Of a stretch of DNA of 54,334 nt, positions 33,652-42,631 are shown one piece after another. Position 1 is the stretch's first letter. Every line of letters begins with the position of its first letter. A program made the position numbers and the translations under genes. The notes beneath the pieces were generated by a model that made no database searches, was not told the DNA's origin, and saw only the letters and a program-made list of their open reading frames with translations. The stretch is from positions 1 through 54,334 of the forward strand of contig CALFLL010000025.1 in the NCBI GenBank assembly GCA_937880845.1, written 5' to 3'. Origin of the DNA: an uncultured Drancourtella sp. (GTDB lineage: Bacteria > Bacillota > Clostridia > Lachnospirales > Lachnospiraceae).

Positions 33652-34668
33652 ATGAAATATATTACATTTGCAATACCGTGTTATAATTCACAGGAGTATA
33701 TGGAACATGCGATTGAATCCGTTTTGGCAGGTGGAGATGATGTGGAGATCATCATCGTAAATGACGGGTCTTCCGACAGGACAAAAGAAATCGCAGAAAA
33801 ATACCAGGCACAGTATCCGACCATCGTACGTGCAATCCATCAGGAAAACGGAGGACACGGAGAGGCAGTCAATACAGGTCTGGAACATGCATCAGGAAAA
33901 TATTTCAAAGTAGTGGACAGTGATGACTGGCTTGATCAGGAATCTTTATTGAAAATTCTTGATGTTTTGCACAGATTCGAGAAGGAAGATACTGAAATTG
34001 ATATGCTGATATCCAATTATGTATATGAAAAAGTGGGAGCACAGCATAAGACAGTCATCCATTACAGAAATGCATTGCCGCAAAACGAAGTATTCGGATG
34101 GGCAGATATGGGACATTTTCGAATGGATCAGTATATTTTGATGCATTCTGTTATTTATCGGACGGAACTTTTAAAATTAAGTCAGCTCAGACTTCCGAAA
34201 CATACTTTTTATGTGGACAACATTTATGTGTATTATCCGCTTCCGTATGTTAACAGGATTTATTATCTGGATGTGAATTTATATCGTTATTATATCGGAC
34301 GTGAAGACCAGTCTGTAAACGAAAAAAATATGATCAAAAGGATCGACCAGCAGATTTTTGTGACAAAGACCATGATTAATATGTATAAAATGAAAATGAT
34401 TCCGGATAAAAAGCTGAAAGCCTATATGACAAAATATCTTGCTATTATGATGACGGTTTCTTCTATTATCTGTATTCGTTCCAAAAAGGAAGAAAACCTG
34501 AAAAAGAAAAAAGAGCTTTGGACATACCTTAAAAAGCGGGATTACGGGACATACTTTAAAATCCGATATGGAATTCTTGGACAAACCATGAATCTTCCGG
34601 GAAGATCAGGACGCAAAATTTCTTCTTTGGGATATTCGGTTATGAGAAGAATCATCGGATTTAATTAA
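33652..34668 (+). CDS. Glycosyltransferase family 2
   Basis: 338 residues behind AGGGGG. GT-A fold: FAIPCYNSQEYMEHAIESVL at the N-terminus, EIIIVNDGSSDRTKEIAEKY, GGHGEAVNTGLEHASGKYFKVVDSDDWLD with the metal-binding DSDD. The C-terminal part is basic with no clear membrane span. It transfers a sugar from an activated donor to an unknown acceptor, probably at the inner membrane face. It stands alone, with rubrerythrin next downstream. Confidence 0.9.
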   Translation: MKYITFAIPCYNSQEYMEHAIESVLAGGDDVEIIIVNDGSSDRTKEIAEKYQAQYPTIVRAIHQENGGHGEAVNTGLEHASGKYFKVVDSDDWLDQESLLKILDVLHRFEKEDTEIDMLISNYVYEKVGAQHKTVIHYRNALPQNEVFGWADMGHFRMDQYILMHSVIYRTELLKLSQLRLPKHTFYVDNIYVYYPLPYVNRIYYLDVNLYRYYIGREDQSVNEKNMIKRIDQQIFVTKTMINMYKMKMIPDKKLKAYMTKYLAIMMTVSSIICIRSKKEENLKKKKELWTYLKKRDYGTYFKIRYGILGQTMNLPGRSGRKISSLGYSVMRRIIGFN

Positions 34669-34683
34669 AAACGCATAAAATGG

Positions 34684-34740
34684 CAGCCATGATGCATACT
34701 ACTCAGTAAAAAGATGAAAGGAGTAGAAGTATCATGGCTG
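34684..34740 (+). promoter_or_regulatory. Long inverted repeat covering the rubrerythrin ribosome site and start codon
   Basis: CAGCCATGAT (34684-34693) pairs perfectly with ATCATGGCTG (34731-34740), and CTACTC (34699-34704) with GAGTAG (34721-34726), with a small internal bulge and a 16-base loop. The right arm contains the start codon at 34734 and part of AAAGGAG (34717-34723). TTGTTTTTT follows, so it also has terminator shape. Confidence 0.7.
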
Positions 34741-35336
34741 TTGTTTTTTCAAATAGCAGGACGAAAGAAAACCTGATGAGAGCGTTTGCGGGGGAAAGCC
34801 AGGCAAGAAATCGGTATACGATTGCTGCAGAAGAATCATGGAAAAAAGGATTTTTTGCATTGCATGAAATTTTTCTTTTTACGGCAGACCAGGAACGTGC
34901 ACATGCAGAGAGATTTTATGAGTTTTTAAAATCGGAAGCAGGAAGTTCTGTGAAAATTGACGGAACCTATCCGATCGATCACTCGGAAAGTTTGGTAGAG
35001 CTTTTGAATATGGCAGTACAAAACGAAAGGAAAGAACAGGAAAGTATTTATCCGACATTTGCCCGTATTGCAGCAGAAGAAGGTTTTGGAGAAATCTCTT
35101 ATGTATTTTCCCATATTGCCGAAGTGGAAAAGATTCACGGAATGCGTTTTGAAAAACTGGCGGAAATGCTGAAAAATGAAACATACTACGAATGTTCTAA
35201 AGGGCAGGAGTGGATGTGTTTAAATTGCGGCTATATTTTAAAAGGTGACAAACTTCCTCCGGTTTGTCAAAGGGAAAGAGGTTATTTTATTCCGGCATGT
35301 ATGGCTCCATATCTGGGGTTTGGTGACTGCAAATAA
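34734..35336 (+). CDS. rbr: Rubrerythrin with incomplete rubredoxin site
   Basis: 200 residues. The four-helix diiron domain has ligand motifs FAGESQARNRY, ERAHAERF, VQNERKEQESIY and EVEKIHGMRFE, suited to peroxide reduction in anaerobes. The C-terminal rubredoxin part starts normally (WMCLNCGYILKG) but then reads PPVCQRERGYF instead of the usual CPxC pair, as if three codons were lost, leaving three of four iron ligands. Extra Cys occur in PACM and GDC near the end. The peroxidase centre should be intact, but rubredoxin-mediated reduction may be altered. Its start codon lies in a hairpin. Confidence 0.88.
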   Translation: MAVVFSNSRTKENLMRAFAGESQARNRYTIAAEESWKKGFFALHEIFLFTADQERAHAERFYEFLKSEAGSSVKIDGTYPIDHSESLVELLNMAVQNERKEQESIYPTFARIAAEEGFGEISYVFSHIAEVEKIHGMRFEKLAEMLKNETYYECSKGQEWMCLNCGYILKGDKLPPVCQRERGYFIPACMAPYLGFGDCK

Positions 35337-35361
35337 AACAATAGCGGATATTTCTATAAAA

Positions 35362-37092
35362 ATGGAAAATCAGAAAATAGAAAATCTTTTAAATCTGGCG
35401 TTGGATGCCACACAACAGGAACGGATACAGTCAGAAAATCTGGAAGTGGGTTATGACCCGGAGGAAAAAACATGGGATGTGATCATTTTTTATTCCGGGA
35501 CACTGGAACCTGTCGCCCGTATTTCCGAGAGTGTAACACCGCTTCTGTCCAATTTTGCGGTTGTCACGATTCAGGAAAGCAGACTGGAACAGCTGGCAGG
35601 GCTTGAGGAAGTCATTTATATCGAAAAACCAAAAAGGCTTTATTTTGAAGTACAGGAAGGAAGAAGGGTGTCCTGCATTGATGAAGTGCAGACACCCCGG
35701 TTTCGTTTAACCGGAAAAGGAGTGTTGGTCGGAATCATTGATTCCGGTATTGAATATGCCAATATGGATTTTAGAAACGAAGACGGAACAACACGGATAC
35801 AATATTTGTGGGATCAGACTTTAAAGGGAAATGCTCCGGCAGGGTATAGTATCGGTACAGAATTTACAAAAGGACAGATTGATGAGGCACTTGCCCAGAC
35901 AGATGTCGGTATGCGAAGAAATCTGGTACCGAGTTTTGATACTTCAGGGCATGGAACAGCCGTGGCGGGAATTGCAGCAGGAAACGGACAGAACAGTAAT
36001 GGACGTTACAAAGGGGTGGCAACAGAAAGTGAACTGATCATTGTAAAACTTGGGAATCCAAAAGGAGATGGATTTCCAAGAACAGTTGAACTTCTTCAGG
36101 CAGCAGATTATATCACAAAGAAAGCAGAAGAGATGAATCGTCCGGTATCTATTAACATCAGTTTTGGAAATACATATGGTTCCCATGACGGGACTTCTCT
36201 GGTGGAACGTTTTTTGAACGAAGCGGCAGAAACAGGAAGGACATTATTGAGTGTGGGGACGGGAAATGAAGCGTCAGAAGCAGGACATACATCGGGAATT
36301 TTGACGGAAGGTCAGGAAGAAAGGGTAAGTCTTGCGGTTCAGGAAAGACAAGGTGCTTTTAGTGTACAAATATGGAAAGATTATACGGATGTTGTAGGTA
36401 TTCTCCTGGAAACTCCGTCAGGGGAAAGGATCGGACCTATCAGGGAGATCATGGGGACTCAAAGATTTCAGACAGGAAAAACGGAAATTTTGATGTATTA
36501 CGGGGAACCAAGTCCATACAGCGGACTACAGGAAATCTATTTTGAATTTCTTCCGTCAAAAGATTATGTAAACAGCGGTGAATGGGCTTTTTTACTGATA
36601 CCGGAAAAAATCGTGGAAGGCAGATATGAAATGTGGCTTCCAAGTAGTTATGTATTGAATGAAGGAACAGCGTTTTTGTATCCTACGGCAGAACGGACCA
36701 TTACCATTCCAGCTACGGCGGAACGGATTTTGGCGGTAGGAGCGTATGATGCAAGGACAATGGCTTATGCGGATTTTTCCGGGCGGGGAGGAGAAGAAGG
36801 GGATAGGATCAGACCGGATATCGTAGCCCCGGGAGTCAATGTAACATCCGTTCAAGGCGAGAAAGGATACGCTTCATTTACCGGAACATCCTTTGCCACA
36901 CCCTTTGTTTCAGGGGGAGGGGCACTTTTGATGGAATGGGGGATCATAAACGGAAATGATCCGTATCTTTACGGGGAGAAATTAAAAGCATATTTGAAAC
37001 GAGGGGCAAAAAAGTTACAGGGATATGAAGTGTGGCCCAATAATCAGCTTGGATATGGGGCTCTTTGTATCAGAAACAGTATTCCTTTATAA
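35362..37092 (+). CDS. Subtilisin-like S8 serine protease (Csp-like)
   Basis: 576 residues from ATG 35362, which matches the usual start of this group (KIENLLNLALDAT); a GTG at 35323 is an alternative. The catalytic triad is visible: D127 in GIIDSGIEY, H197 in SGHGTAVAGI and S510 in GTSFATPFVSG. A large inserted domain lies between His and Ser. No signal peptide is seen. The N-terminal prodomain-like region and overall plan resemble CspA/B/C-type proteases of Clostridia, which act on spore germination proteins; whether that holds here is unknown. It begins 26 bases after rubrerythrin. Confidence 0.88.
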   Translation: MENQKIENLLNLALDATQQERIQSENLEVGYDPEEKTWDVIIFYSGTLEPVARISESVTPLLSNFAVVTIQESRLEQLAGLEEVIYIEKPKRLYFEVQEGRRVSCIDEVQTPRFRLTGKGVLVGIIDSGIEYANMDFRNEDGTTRIQYLWDQTLKGNAPAGYSIGTEFTKGQIDEALAQTDVGMRRNLVPSFDTSGHGTAVAGIAAGNGQNSNGRYKGVATESELIIVKLGNPKGDGFPRTVELLQAADYITKKAEEMNRPVSINISFGNTYGSHDGTSLVERFLNEAAETGRTLLSVGTGNEASEAGHTSGILTEGQEERVSLAVQERQGAFSVQIWKDYTDVVGILLETPSGERIGPIREIMGTQRFQTGKTEILMYYGEPSPYSGLQEIYFEFLPSKDYVNSGEWAFLLIPEKIVEGRYEMWLPSSYVLNEGTAFLYPTAERTITIPATAERILAVGAYDARTMAYADFSGRGGEEGDRIRPDIVAPGVNVTSVQGEKGYASFTGTSFATPFVSGGGALLMEWGIINGNDPYLYGEKLKAYLKRGAKKLQGYEVWPNNQLGYGALCIRNSIPL

Positions 37093-37286
37093 GAATCCAT
37101 TGGTAAAAATTGATATTTTTGTAACATGGTCTATGTGTAAAATTGATAAAAAAAGAAAAGAAATAAAAAATATTATGTTATTTTTGATACCTCCTGTCAT
37201 TTTTTGAAACTCGTAGGTTATATTTGTTTCATCGATAAAGAGATTAGAAAAATCTATGGGGTTTAAATTTTGAAGGAGGAAGAAAT

Positions 37287-38345
37287 ATGGTGACAATTTT
37301 ACTCGGAGTAGGAATGCTACTTTTAACTTTGGCGTTATTTTCACTGTTCAGCATGAAAATGCCGAAAGGTTCTCTTGCAATGAGCGGTATGGCAAATGCG
37401 GCGGTAGCAACATTTCTTGTAGAGGCAATCCACAAGTATATCACAGGTGATCTGCTTGGATTTGATTTTTTCCGGACAGTCGGTGAAAATGCAGGTGGAT
37501 TCGGAGGAGTTGCGGCAGCTATCGCAGTTCCGTTAAGTATGGGAGCAAATCCGGTACTTGCAGTTTGTGCAGGTGTTGTTCTTGGACAGTTTGGTATCCT
37601 TCCTGGATTTATCGCAGGATATGTTGTTGGACTGGTCGCTCCGGTCATTGAGAAGAAACTGCCGGAAGGTGTGAATGTGATTGCGGGAGCTTTGATCATT
37701 GCACCACTTTCCCTTATTGTTGCAACAATAGCTGATCCGATTGTAAATATGACACTTGCAAGAATCGGAGCAACGATTACGGCAGCAGCGGAACAGTCAC
37801 CGCTTGTTATGGGATTCCTTCTCGGAGGAATTATGAAGATGATATGTACTTCACCGCTTAGCTCCATGGCTCTGACGGCCATGATCGGTTTGGATGGACT
37901 TGCAATGGGAATTGCAGCAATCGCATGTGTGGGCGGTTCTTTCACAAACGGTATCGTATTCAAGCGTTTGCACCTTGGTAATAAGAGTAATGTAATCGCG
38001 GTTATGTTGGAACCACTGACTCAGGCACCGATCATCACATCCCATCCGATTCCGATTTACGGGTCCAACTTCTTTGGAGGAGGTTTGGCAGGAATTTCGG
38101 CAGCAGTCTTCCACATTGTGAATAATGCTCCTGGTACAGCGTCTCCGATTCCGGGACTTCTGGCACCATTTGCATTCAATGATCCGAAAAATGTGATTTT
38201 GGCGGTTATCTTTGCGGCAATCGGAGGAAGCCTTGCCGGACTGGTAGGAAGCCAGATCTTTAAGAAACATTACGAAAAAAGAAAAAATGAAGAAACAGAA
38301 GCAGATACTGAAAGTACGTTACAACCGGAAATCATCGCTGATTAA
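37287..38345 (+). CDS. PTS sugar transporter subunit IIC (PF13303 type)
   Basis: 352 residues, an integral membrane protein with about nine to ten spans, glycine and alanine rich. Family-typical segments: MSGMANAAVATFLVEAIHKY, GGFGGVAAAIAVPLSMGANP, TSPLSSMALTAMIGLDGLAMG, ITSHPIPIYGSNFFGGGLAG, and NNAPGTASPIPGLLAPFAFN. The end is a short charged tail. Ribosome site GGAGG. There are no IIA or IIB genes alongside, so the transported compound and partners cannot be read from context. The 194 bases upstream hold no clear promoter. Confidence 0.88.
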   Translation: MVTILLGVGMLLLTLALFSLFSMKMPKGSLAMSGMANAAVATFLVEAIHKYITGDLLGFDFFRTVGENAGGFGGVAAAIAVPLSMGANPVLAVCAGVVLGQFGILPGFIAGYVVGLVAPVIEKKLPEGVNVIAGALIIAPLSLIVATIADPIVNMTLARIGATITAAAEQSPLVMGFLLGGIMKMICTSPLSSMALTAMIGLDGLAMGIAAIACVGGSFTNGIVFKRLHLGNKSNVIAVMLEPLTQAPIITSHPIPIYGSNFFGGGLAGISAAVFHIVNNAPGTASPIPGLLAPFAFNDPKNVILAVIFAAIGGSLAGLVGSQIFKKHYEKRKNEETEADTESTLQPEIIAD

Positions 38346-38364
38346 CCATTAACCCTATAGATAC

Positions 38365-38412
38365 AAAGGGAGATGCAGTTAAGACGGAAAGTCGAAAACT
38401 GCATCTCCCTTT
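38365..38412. terminator. Bidirectional terminator between the PTS IIC and regulator genes
   Basis: AAAGGGAGATGCAGTT (38365-38380) and AACTGCATCTCCCTTT (38397-38412) form a perfect 16-bp stem with a 16-base loop. Confidence 0.88.
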
Positions 38413-38414
38413 CG

Positions 38415-39269
38415 TTATACATTTTCGCAATAGGCAAGAAGAGAATTTAAGAAATGTCGGATTTTTACATTTCCATGTTTGTTTGTTTTGCCACGGATAT
38501 AGTCCATCTCTTTGCGTACCTGTTCAAAATTGTAAAGGGTGTTAGAAAACTCGTGGAATACATCATTGGAGTAATCTTCAAGACCAAGATGGGCAAGATT
38601 GATCAATCCGGCAGAAGCGGCCCGGCGGATTCTTTGTTCTACAGATTTTGGATTTTCGCCAAAATGTCCGAGCAGATGCTGGAGTGTCTGTTGCTCCATT
38701 GTTTCGTTGTGTTCATGAAGGTAAGTAATAAGGGCGATAATATCTTTACTTCCGGTTTCACCGATAATCCCCAGCTTTTGAAGAACCCCGGTAAGCCGAT
38801 TCTGGTATCCGTTGTCCCGGAGCGAAGCCGGTTCCGGCTGAGAAACTATGGGACTCAGTTTTGACTGAACAAGAGATTGTACCTGTCCGATGGTTCGATG
38901 CATTGAAAGGCTTTTTGCAACATTGCGTATGACCGATTCCGTTTCGATGGCATTGATCGGTTTTTGGATAAAAAATTCAATTCCGGCTTCGTAAGCTTTG
39001 GAAATCAAGTCCTTGGAAGAAACCTGGGAAAGCATGATATAAGCACAGTCAGGACAAATCTGACGGGCCTGCTGAACGAAAGTGATACCGTCCATTTCAG
39101 GCATTAATAAATCAACGATCACAATATCAGGATGTAAGATGGCAATATCTTCCAGTGCATCAGTTCCGTTGTCGGCAGAACCGATACATTCTCCCAAATT
39201 TCGGTCTGTGATTAAAATTTTCAGGATGGTACGGATATTTTTGTCATCATCTATAAAAAAGAATTTCAT
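38415..39269 (-). CDS. glnL: Response regulator of the GlnL/YcbB type
   Basis: 284 residues. The receiver domain has acidic pocket IDDD, phospho-acceptor Asp in DIVIVDLLMPEMDG, and the later Lys in FFIQKPINAIE. The C-terminal half carries the YcbB-type DNA-binding part: TGVLQKLGIIGETGSKDII, TYLHEHNE and VEQRIRRAASAGLINLAHLGLEDY. In Bacillus the pair senses glutamine and controls glutaminase and glutamine transport. Here no glutamine genes are nearby, so the signal is open. Its ATG lies behind GGAGG and overlaps the kinase gene end. Confidence 0.85.
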   Translation of the reverse strand: MKFFFIDDDKNIRTILKILITDRNLGECIGSADNGTDALEDIAILHPDIVIVDLLMPEMDGITFVQQARQICPDCAYIMLSQVSSKDLISKAYEAGIEFFIQKPINAIETESVIRNVAKSLSMHRTIGQVQSLVQSKLSPIVSQPEPASLRDNGYQNRLTGVLQKLGIIGETGSKDIIALITYLHEHNETMEQQTLQHLLGHFGENPKSVEQRIRRAASAGLINLAHLGLEDYSNDVFHEFSNTLYNFEQVRKEMDYIRGKTNKHGNVKIRHFLNSLLAYCENV

Positions 39270-40546
39270 TTTGTTTCCTCCAGTATGTTTTTGGGCAGCC
39301 GGATCAAAAAAGTCGTTTCACCGGGTTTAGAGTGGACTTCAATACTGCCGTGTAATTGTTGTTCAACGATATTTTTTACAATGTTAAGTCCGAGTCCCCT
39401 GCTGATTTCACCCGTATCGTAATTAATCTTGGTGGAAAATCCTGCGTCAAAGATCATCGGGAGAAGATCGGGTGCAATACCGGGACCGTTGTCCGTAACG
39501 GAACATTCGGTAAATTCATCTTCGTCATGAATATGGATGGTTAAAAGAACCTTTTCTTCTTTTGAAGCTTCCACGGCGTTCATAAACAGATTGCGAAATA
39601 TTGACAGAAGGCAAAATTTTTGTACGGTACGAGTGGATGAAGAACCGGAAACGCTGTAAACAAGTTCCTTGTGAAGAGAAGAGGCAAACTGCTCCAACGG
39701 AGATTGAAGAATGGAAAAAATCTCTGTGATCGGAAGTGGCGCCTCTTTTTCATCCATGCTAAGAACTTCCGATAAGCCTCGCAAGATAAGAAAGTATTCT
39801 TTTTTTATTTCATGAATGTCATTTGCGATACCCAAAGCATCTTTGGCAAAATCTTTTGAGGAAGCACTGGAACGAAGTTTTTCGTAAAGCTGATAGGAAG
39901 CGTGCATGGATGATTCTACCATGGAGGCATTTTTCTGCATCCAGATGACTTCTTCCTGAAGCCGGGAAACCAAAAGTGTCAGATTCCGGTAATAATTCTG
40001 ATGCTCTTTCCGTATCAGAAGCAGATGATATCGACGAAATACCGTAAGGAAAATAAGGATCAATGTTGTTCTGAGAAAAGCAGCAAGAAGAATTCCTGAT
40101 TGCGAAGATTCGGAAAATGGATTAATATTAATACGGAGCGTTAATTCACCAATGTTGGCAATGTAATCACACAAAAACAAAGCAAGAAAATCTTTGACGC
40201 CAAGTTTGGATGAACGCAGTTTTTTTACATAAATATAAAGACATATACCATAAATGATATAAAATATCAATTCGGGAAGGGAAGCTTTTATGGCGGATGT
40301 AAAGGAAGCACCGTTCATATATCCATAGAATGTACGGGAGATCACAACAAAAATTCCGGATAAAGAAGAAACAAAAACGAGAGGGAATTGCTCTGAGAGC
40401 ATGGCAAAAGCCGCAAGAAATACAATCCCCAGGGAAATGTTAAATTCCGGTGAGAAAATATTGACCTGTAATTGAGCAGCAGCTGCTGTCAGCAGACTGT
40501 AAAATATGGTATGAAGAAAAAGATCAAAATAATTGTGATGTGTCAT
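39266..40546 (-). CDS. glnK: Sensor histidine kinase of the GlnK/YcbA type
   Basis: 426 residues from ATG 40546, behind AAAGGCGG; an in-frame GTG at 40555 is possible but overlaps that site. Five or so membrane spans fill residues 1-150, followed by a coiled linker, the phospho-acceptor region NDIHEIKKEYFLILRGL, and the ATPase domain with N box NLFMNAVEAS, SVTDNGPGIAP and GRGL-type ISRGLGLNIVKNIVEQ. It is translationally coupled to the regulator by a 4-base overlap. Confidence 0.88.
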   Translation of the reverse strand: MTHHNYFDLFLHTIFYSLLTAAAAQLQVNIFSPEFNISLGIVFLAAFAMLSEQFPLVFVSSLSGIFVVISRTFYGYMNGASFTSAIKASLPELIFYIIYGICLYIYVKKLRSSKLGVKDFLALFLCDYIANIGELTLRININPFSESSQSGILLAAFLRTTLILIFLTVFRRYHLLLIRKEHQNYYRNLTLLVSRLQEEVIWMQKNASMVESSMHASYQLYEKLRSSASSKDFAKDALGIANDIHEIKKEYFLILRGLSEVLSMDEKEAPLPITEIFSILQSPLEQFASSLHKELVYSVSGSSSTRTVQKFCLLSIFRNLFMNAVEASKEEKVLLTIHIHDEDEFTECSVTDNGPGIAPDLLPMIFDAGFSTKINYDTGEISRGLGLNIVKNIVEQQLHGSIEVHSKPGETTFLIRLPKNILEETK

Positions 40547-40640
40547 TGCTGTCACCGCCTTTTGAGGAATAAACTATAAAATATTTCTATGAAAAATCTG
40601 ATGTATAAAATAATTCTATCATAAAAAGGATGAAAAGCAT

Positions 40641-40889
40641 ATGGTAAAACGAGAAGATTTATATGGAATTGCTTACTATAAAAAAGCAGTGTATATGGGA
40701 AGTACTGCGCCGGATACAAGATTTCGGATTGCCCTTGTGGAAGATCATCTGGAAGCGGCGGTATGGAAGGAACCTTATTGTTACGATGTGACGCCGGAAG
40801 AAGAAATAACACGGAAAAAATTCCCGGCGGACGAAGAAGGATTCCGGGCCATAACAGACTGGATCAATGAACAAAGCAAAAGTCGATAA
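40641..40889 (+). CDS. Small unrecognised protein (82 residues)
   Basis: Start ATG behind AAAAAGGATG. A soluble protein with YGIAYYKKAVYMGSTAPDTRFRIALVE and a C-terminal AITDWINEQSKSR. I do not recognise a family with a known function. It lies 20 bases before the NMN adenylyltransferase-like gene and shares its orientation, so the two are probably co-transcribed. Confidence 0.65.
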   Translation: MVKREDLYGIAYYKKAVYMGSTAPDTRFRIALVEDHLEAAVWKEPYCYDVTPEEEITRKKFPADEEGFRAITDWINEQSKSR

Positions 40890-40909
40890 AGAGAAAGGAA
40901 GCAAACAGA

Positions 40910-41476
40910 ATGGAAGAGTGTGGGGTAATTCACGGTAGGTTTCAGGTGCTTCATTTAAAGCATATGGAATATCTGATGGAAGCAAAAAAAAGATGTAAGA
41001 TTTTGATCATCGGAATTTCCAATCCGGACAGCAGCTATGTGTGTCAAAGTGAAAATGACCGGAACCGATCAAAAAAGGTCAACAATCCGTTTACCTATTT
41101 TGAACGGTATGAAATGATCAGAGATGCAATGATGGAGTTTCACATTCCCAGAGAGGAGTTTGAAATCGTGCCTTTTCCGATAAACAGGCCGGAGTGTATT
41201 TTTCAGTATGCACCATCGGATGTTACATACTATATGAGCATTTGCGATAAATGGGGAGAAGAAAAGTATGAAATTTTGAAAGGTTTGGGCCTGCATGTGG
41301 AGATATTATGGAACAAGCCAACGGAAGAAAAAGGAATAACAGCTACAGAGGTCAGGAATCTGATCATAGAAGGAAAAGAATGGGGGCATATGGTCCCGAA
41401 AAGCGTGTATACATATATTACCGAACATCATCTTGATGACAGGATTAAAAAGCTAGTTCTGGAAAAGGAAATTTAA
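40910..41476 (+). CDS. Nicotinamide-nucleotide adenylyltransferase-like protein
   Basis: 188 residues of the nucleotidyltransferase fold. The N-terminal GVIHGRFQVLHLKHMEYL contains the GRFQ and HxKH-type nucleotide motif (here LHLKH rather than HxGH). The C-terminal KGITATEVRNLIIEGKEWGHMVP is the ISST-type end motif. This pattern is of NadM/NMNAT-like enzymes, which make NAD from NMN and ATP. The first motif difference makes the exact nucleotide uncertain. A strong terminator follows. Confidence 0.75.
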   Translation: MEECGVIHGRFQVLHLKHMEYLMEAKKRCKILIIGISNPDSSYVCQSENDRNRSKKVNNPFTYFERYEMIRDAMMEFHIPREEFEIVPFPINRPECIFQYAPSDVTYYMSICDKWGEEKYEILKGLGLHVEILWNKPTEEKGITATEVRNLIIEGKEWGHMVPKSVYTYITEHHLDDRIKKLVLEKEI

Positions 41477-41517
41477 AGGACATCCCCCGCTTTTATAAAA
41501 AGCGGGGGATGTCCTTT
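41475..41517. terminator. Strong bidirectional terminator
   Basis: AAAGGACATCCCCCGCTTTT and its mirrored arm AAAAGCGGGGGATGTCCTTT form a near-perfect palindrome with a very short loop. It serves the adenylyltransferase-like gene and the convergent carbamate kinase. Confidence 0.93.
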
Positions 41518-41527
41518 GCTTTCGGCA

Positions 41528-42457
41528 CTAGCGGATAACCGTTCCGGTATGTCCTTTTAGAGCTTCTTTCAGAGCTTCCTGTGAAGTGATGTAAGCACAT
41601 CGTCCTTCGCCTTTTTCTATAAAGGAAACGGAAGCACGGAATTTCGGAAGCATATTATAAACACCGAAATGTCCTTCTTCCATATATTGTTTTGCCTGTT
41701 CAACCGTGATTTCTCCAAGCTGTTCTTCATTTTCTTTACCACGGTTAATACAAACCTTTTCTACGCTTGTCAGGATGATCAATGCATCTGCTTCCAGTTC
41801 TTCGGCCAGTTTTCCGGCAGTCAGATCTTTTTCGATAACGGCACTGGCTCCTTTCAGATGATGGTCCTGTTCCAGAACCGGAATACCGCCGCCTCCGCAG
41901 GCAATCACAACCTGATCGGCATCGCATAATGCACGGATCGCATTAATCTCTACAATCTTTCCGGGATTTGGAGCGGAAACAATACGACGGAATCCTTTGC
42001 CTGGTTCTTCTACAACATAGTTTCCCTTTTTACGTTCTGCGGCAGCATCTTCTGCAGACATATAGCGTCCAAGGATTTTGGTTGGAGTATAAAATGCTTC
42101 GTCATACGGATCAACGGTTACTTGAGTCAGAATTGTACTGACAGAACGGTAAATCCCTCTGTTTAATAATTCCTCACGGATGGCATTTTGTAAGTCAAAG
42201 CCGATATACCCCTGTGTCATTGCGGAGCATACACTCATTGGGGCAGGTGTATAATCGGAGTGATTTTTTCCAAATTCATTCATAGCCGTGTGGATCATGC
42301 CGAGCTGAGGAGCATTGCTGTGAGTAATGACAACCTGATACCCTTCCTGAACCAAATCGGCAATCGATTTGGCTGTTTTTTTAACCGCTACCTGCTGTTC
42401 AGGAAGCGTTGTTCCAAGTGCGCGGTGTCCTAATGCGACAACAACCTTTTTTTTCAT
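41528..42457 (-). CDS. arcC: Carbamate kinase
   Basis: 309 residues from ATG 42457, with GAGG eight bases upstream. It makes ATP from carbamoyl phosphate and ADP (releasing ammonia and CO2), or runs in reverse. Typical blocks: VVALGHRALG, ITHSNAPQLG, MSVCSAMTQGYIGFDLQNAI, RRIVSAPNPGKIVEI, VIACGGGGIPV and IEKDLTAGKLAEELEADALIILTSVEKV. The usual first-loop Asn is His-Arg (ALGHRALG). No arginine deiminase or ornithine transcarbamylase lies nearby. Confidence 0.93.
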   Translation of the reverse strand: MKKKVVVALGHRALGTTLPEQQVAVKKTAKSIADLVQEGYQVVITHSNAPQLGMIHTAMNEFGKNHSDYTPAPMSVCSAMTQGYIGFDLQNAIREELLNRGIYRSVSTILTQVTVDPYDEAFYTPTKILGRYMSAEDAAAERKKGNYVVEEPGKGFRRIVSAPNPGKIVEINAIRALCDADQVVIACGGGGIPVLEQDHHLKGASAVIEKDLTAGKLAEELEADALIILTSVEKVCINRGKENEEQLGEITVEQAKQYMEEGHFGVYNMLPKFRASVSFIEKGEGRCAYITSQEALKEALKGHTGTVIR

Positions 42458-42568
42458 AAGCATTACCTCTGTTTCTCTGTATTTTTCTTTTATTCCGACA
42501 GTTATGTGTCATTAGATAAGGATAAGAAAAGTATATAATTTTTCTGTAAAAATTGCAACTGAAATAAC

Positions 42569-42597
42569 TTGAAGATTAAGTTGTCAGGTAGCATAAT
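42569..42597 (+). promoter_or_regulatory. Predicted promoter of the YbjQ-type gene
   Basis: TTGAAG (42569-42574), a 17-base spacer and CATAAT (42592-42597), 35 bases before the start codon. Confidence 0.5.
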
Positions 42598-42631
42598 AGA
42601 AAGTAAGAAAAATACAGAAGGAGGAAAGGTT

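Noticed and set aside
37244..37963. Long minus-strand frame rich in Pro, Ala and Thr opposite the PTS IIC gene
   Set aside because: It mirrors the Gly/Ala-rich codons of the membrane protein, has no ribosome site, and the plus-strand gene is clear.
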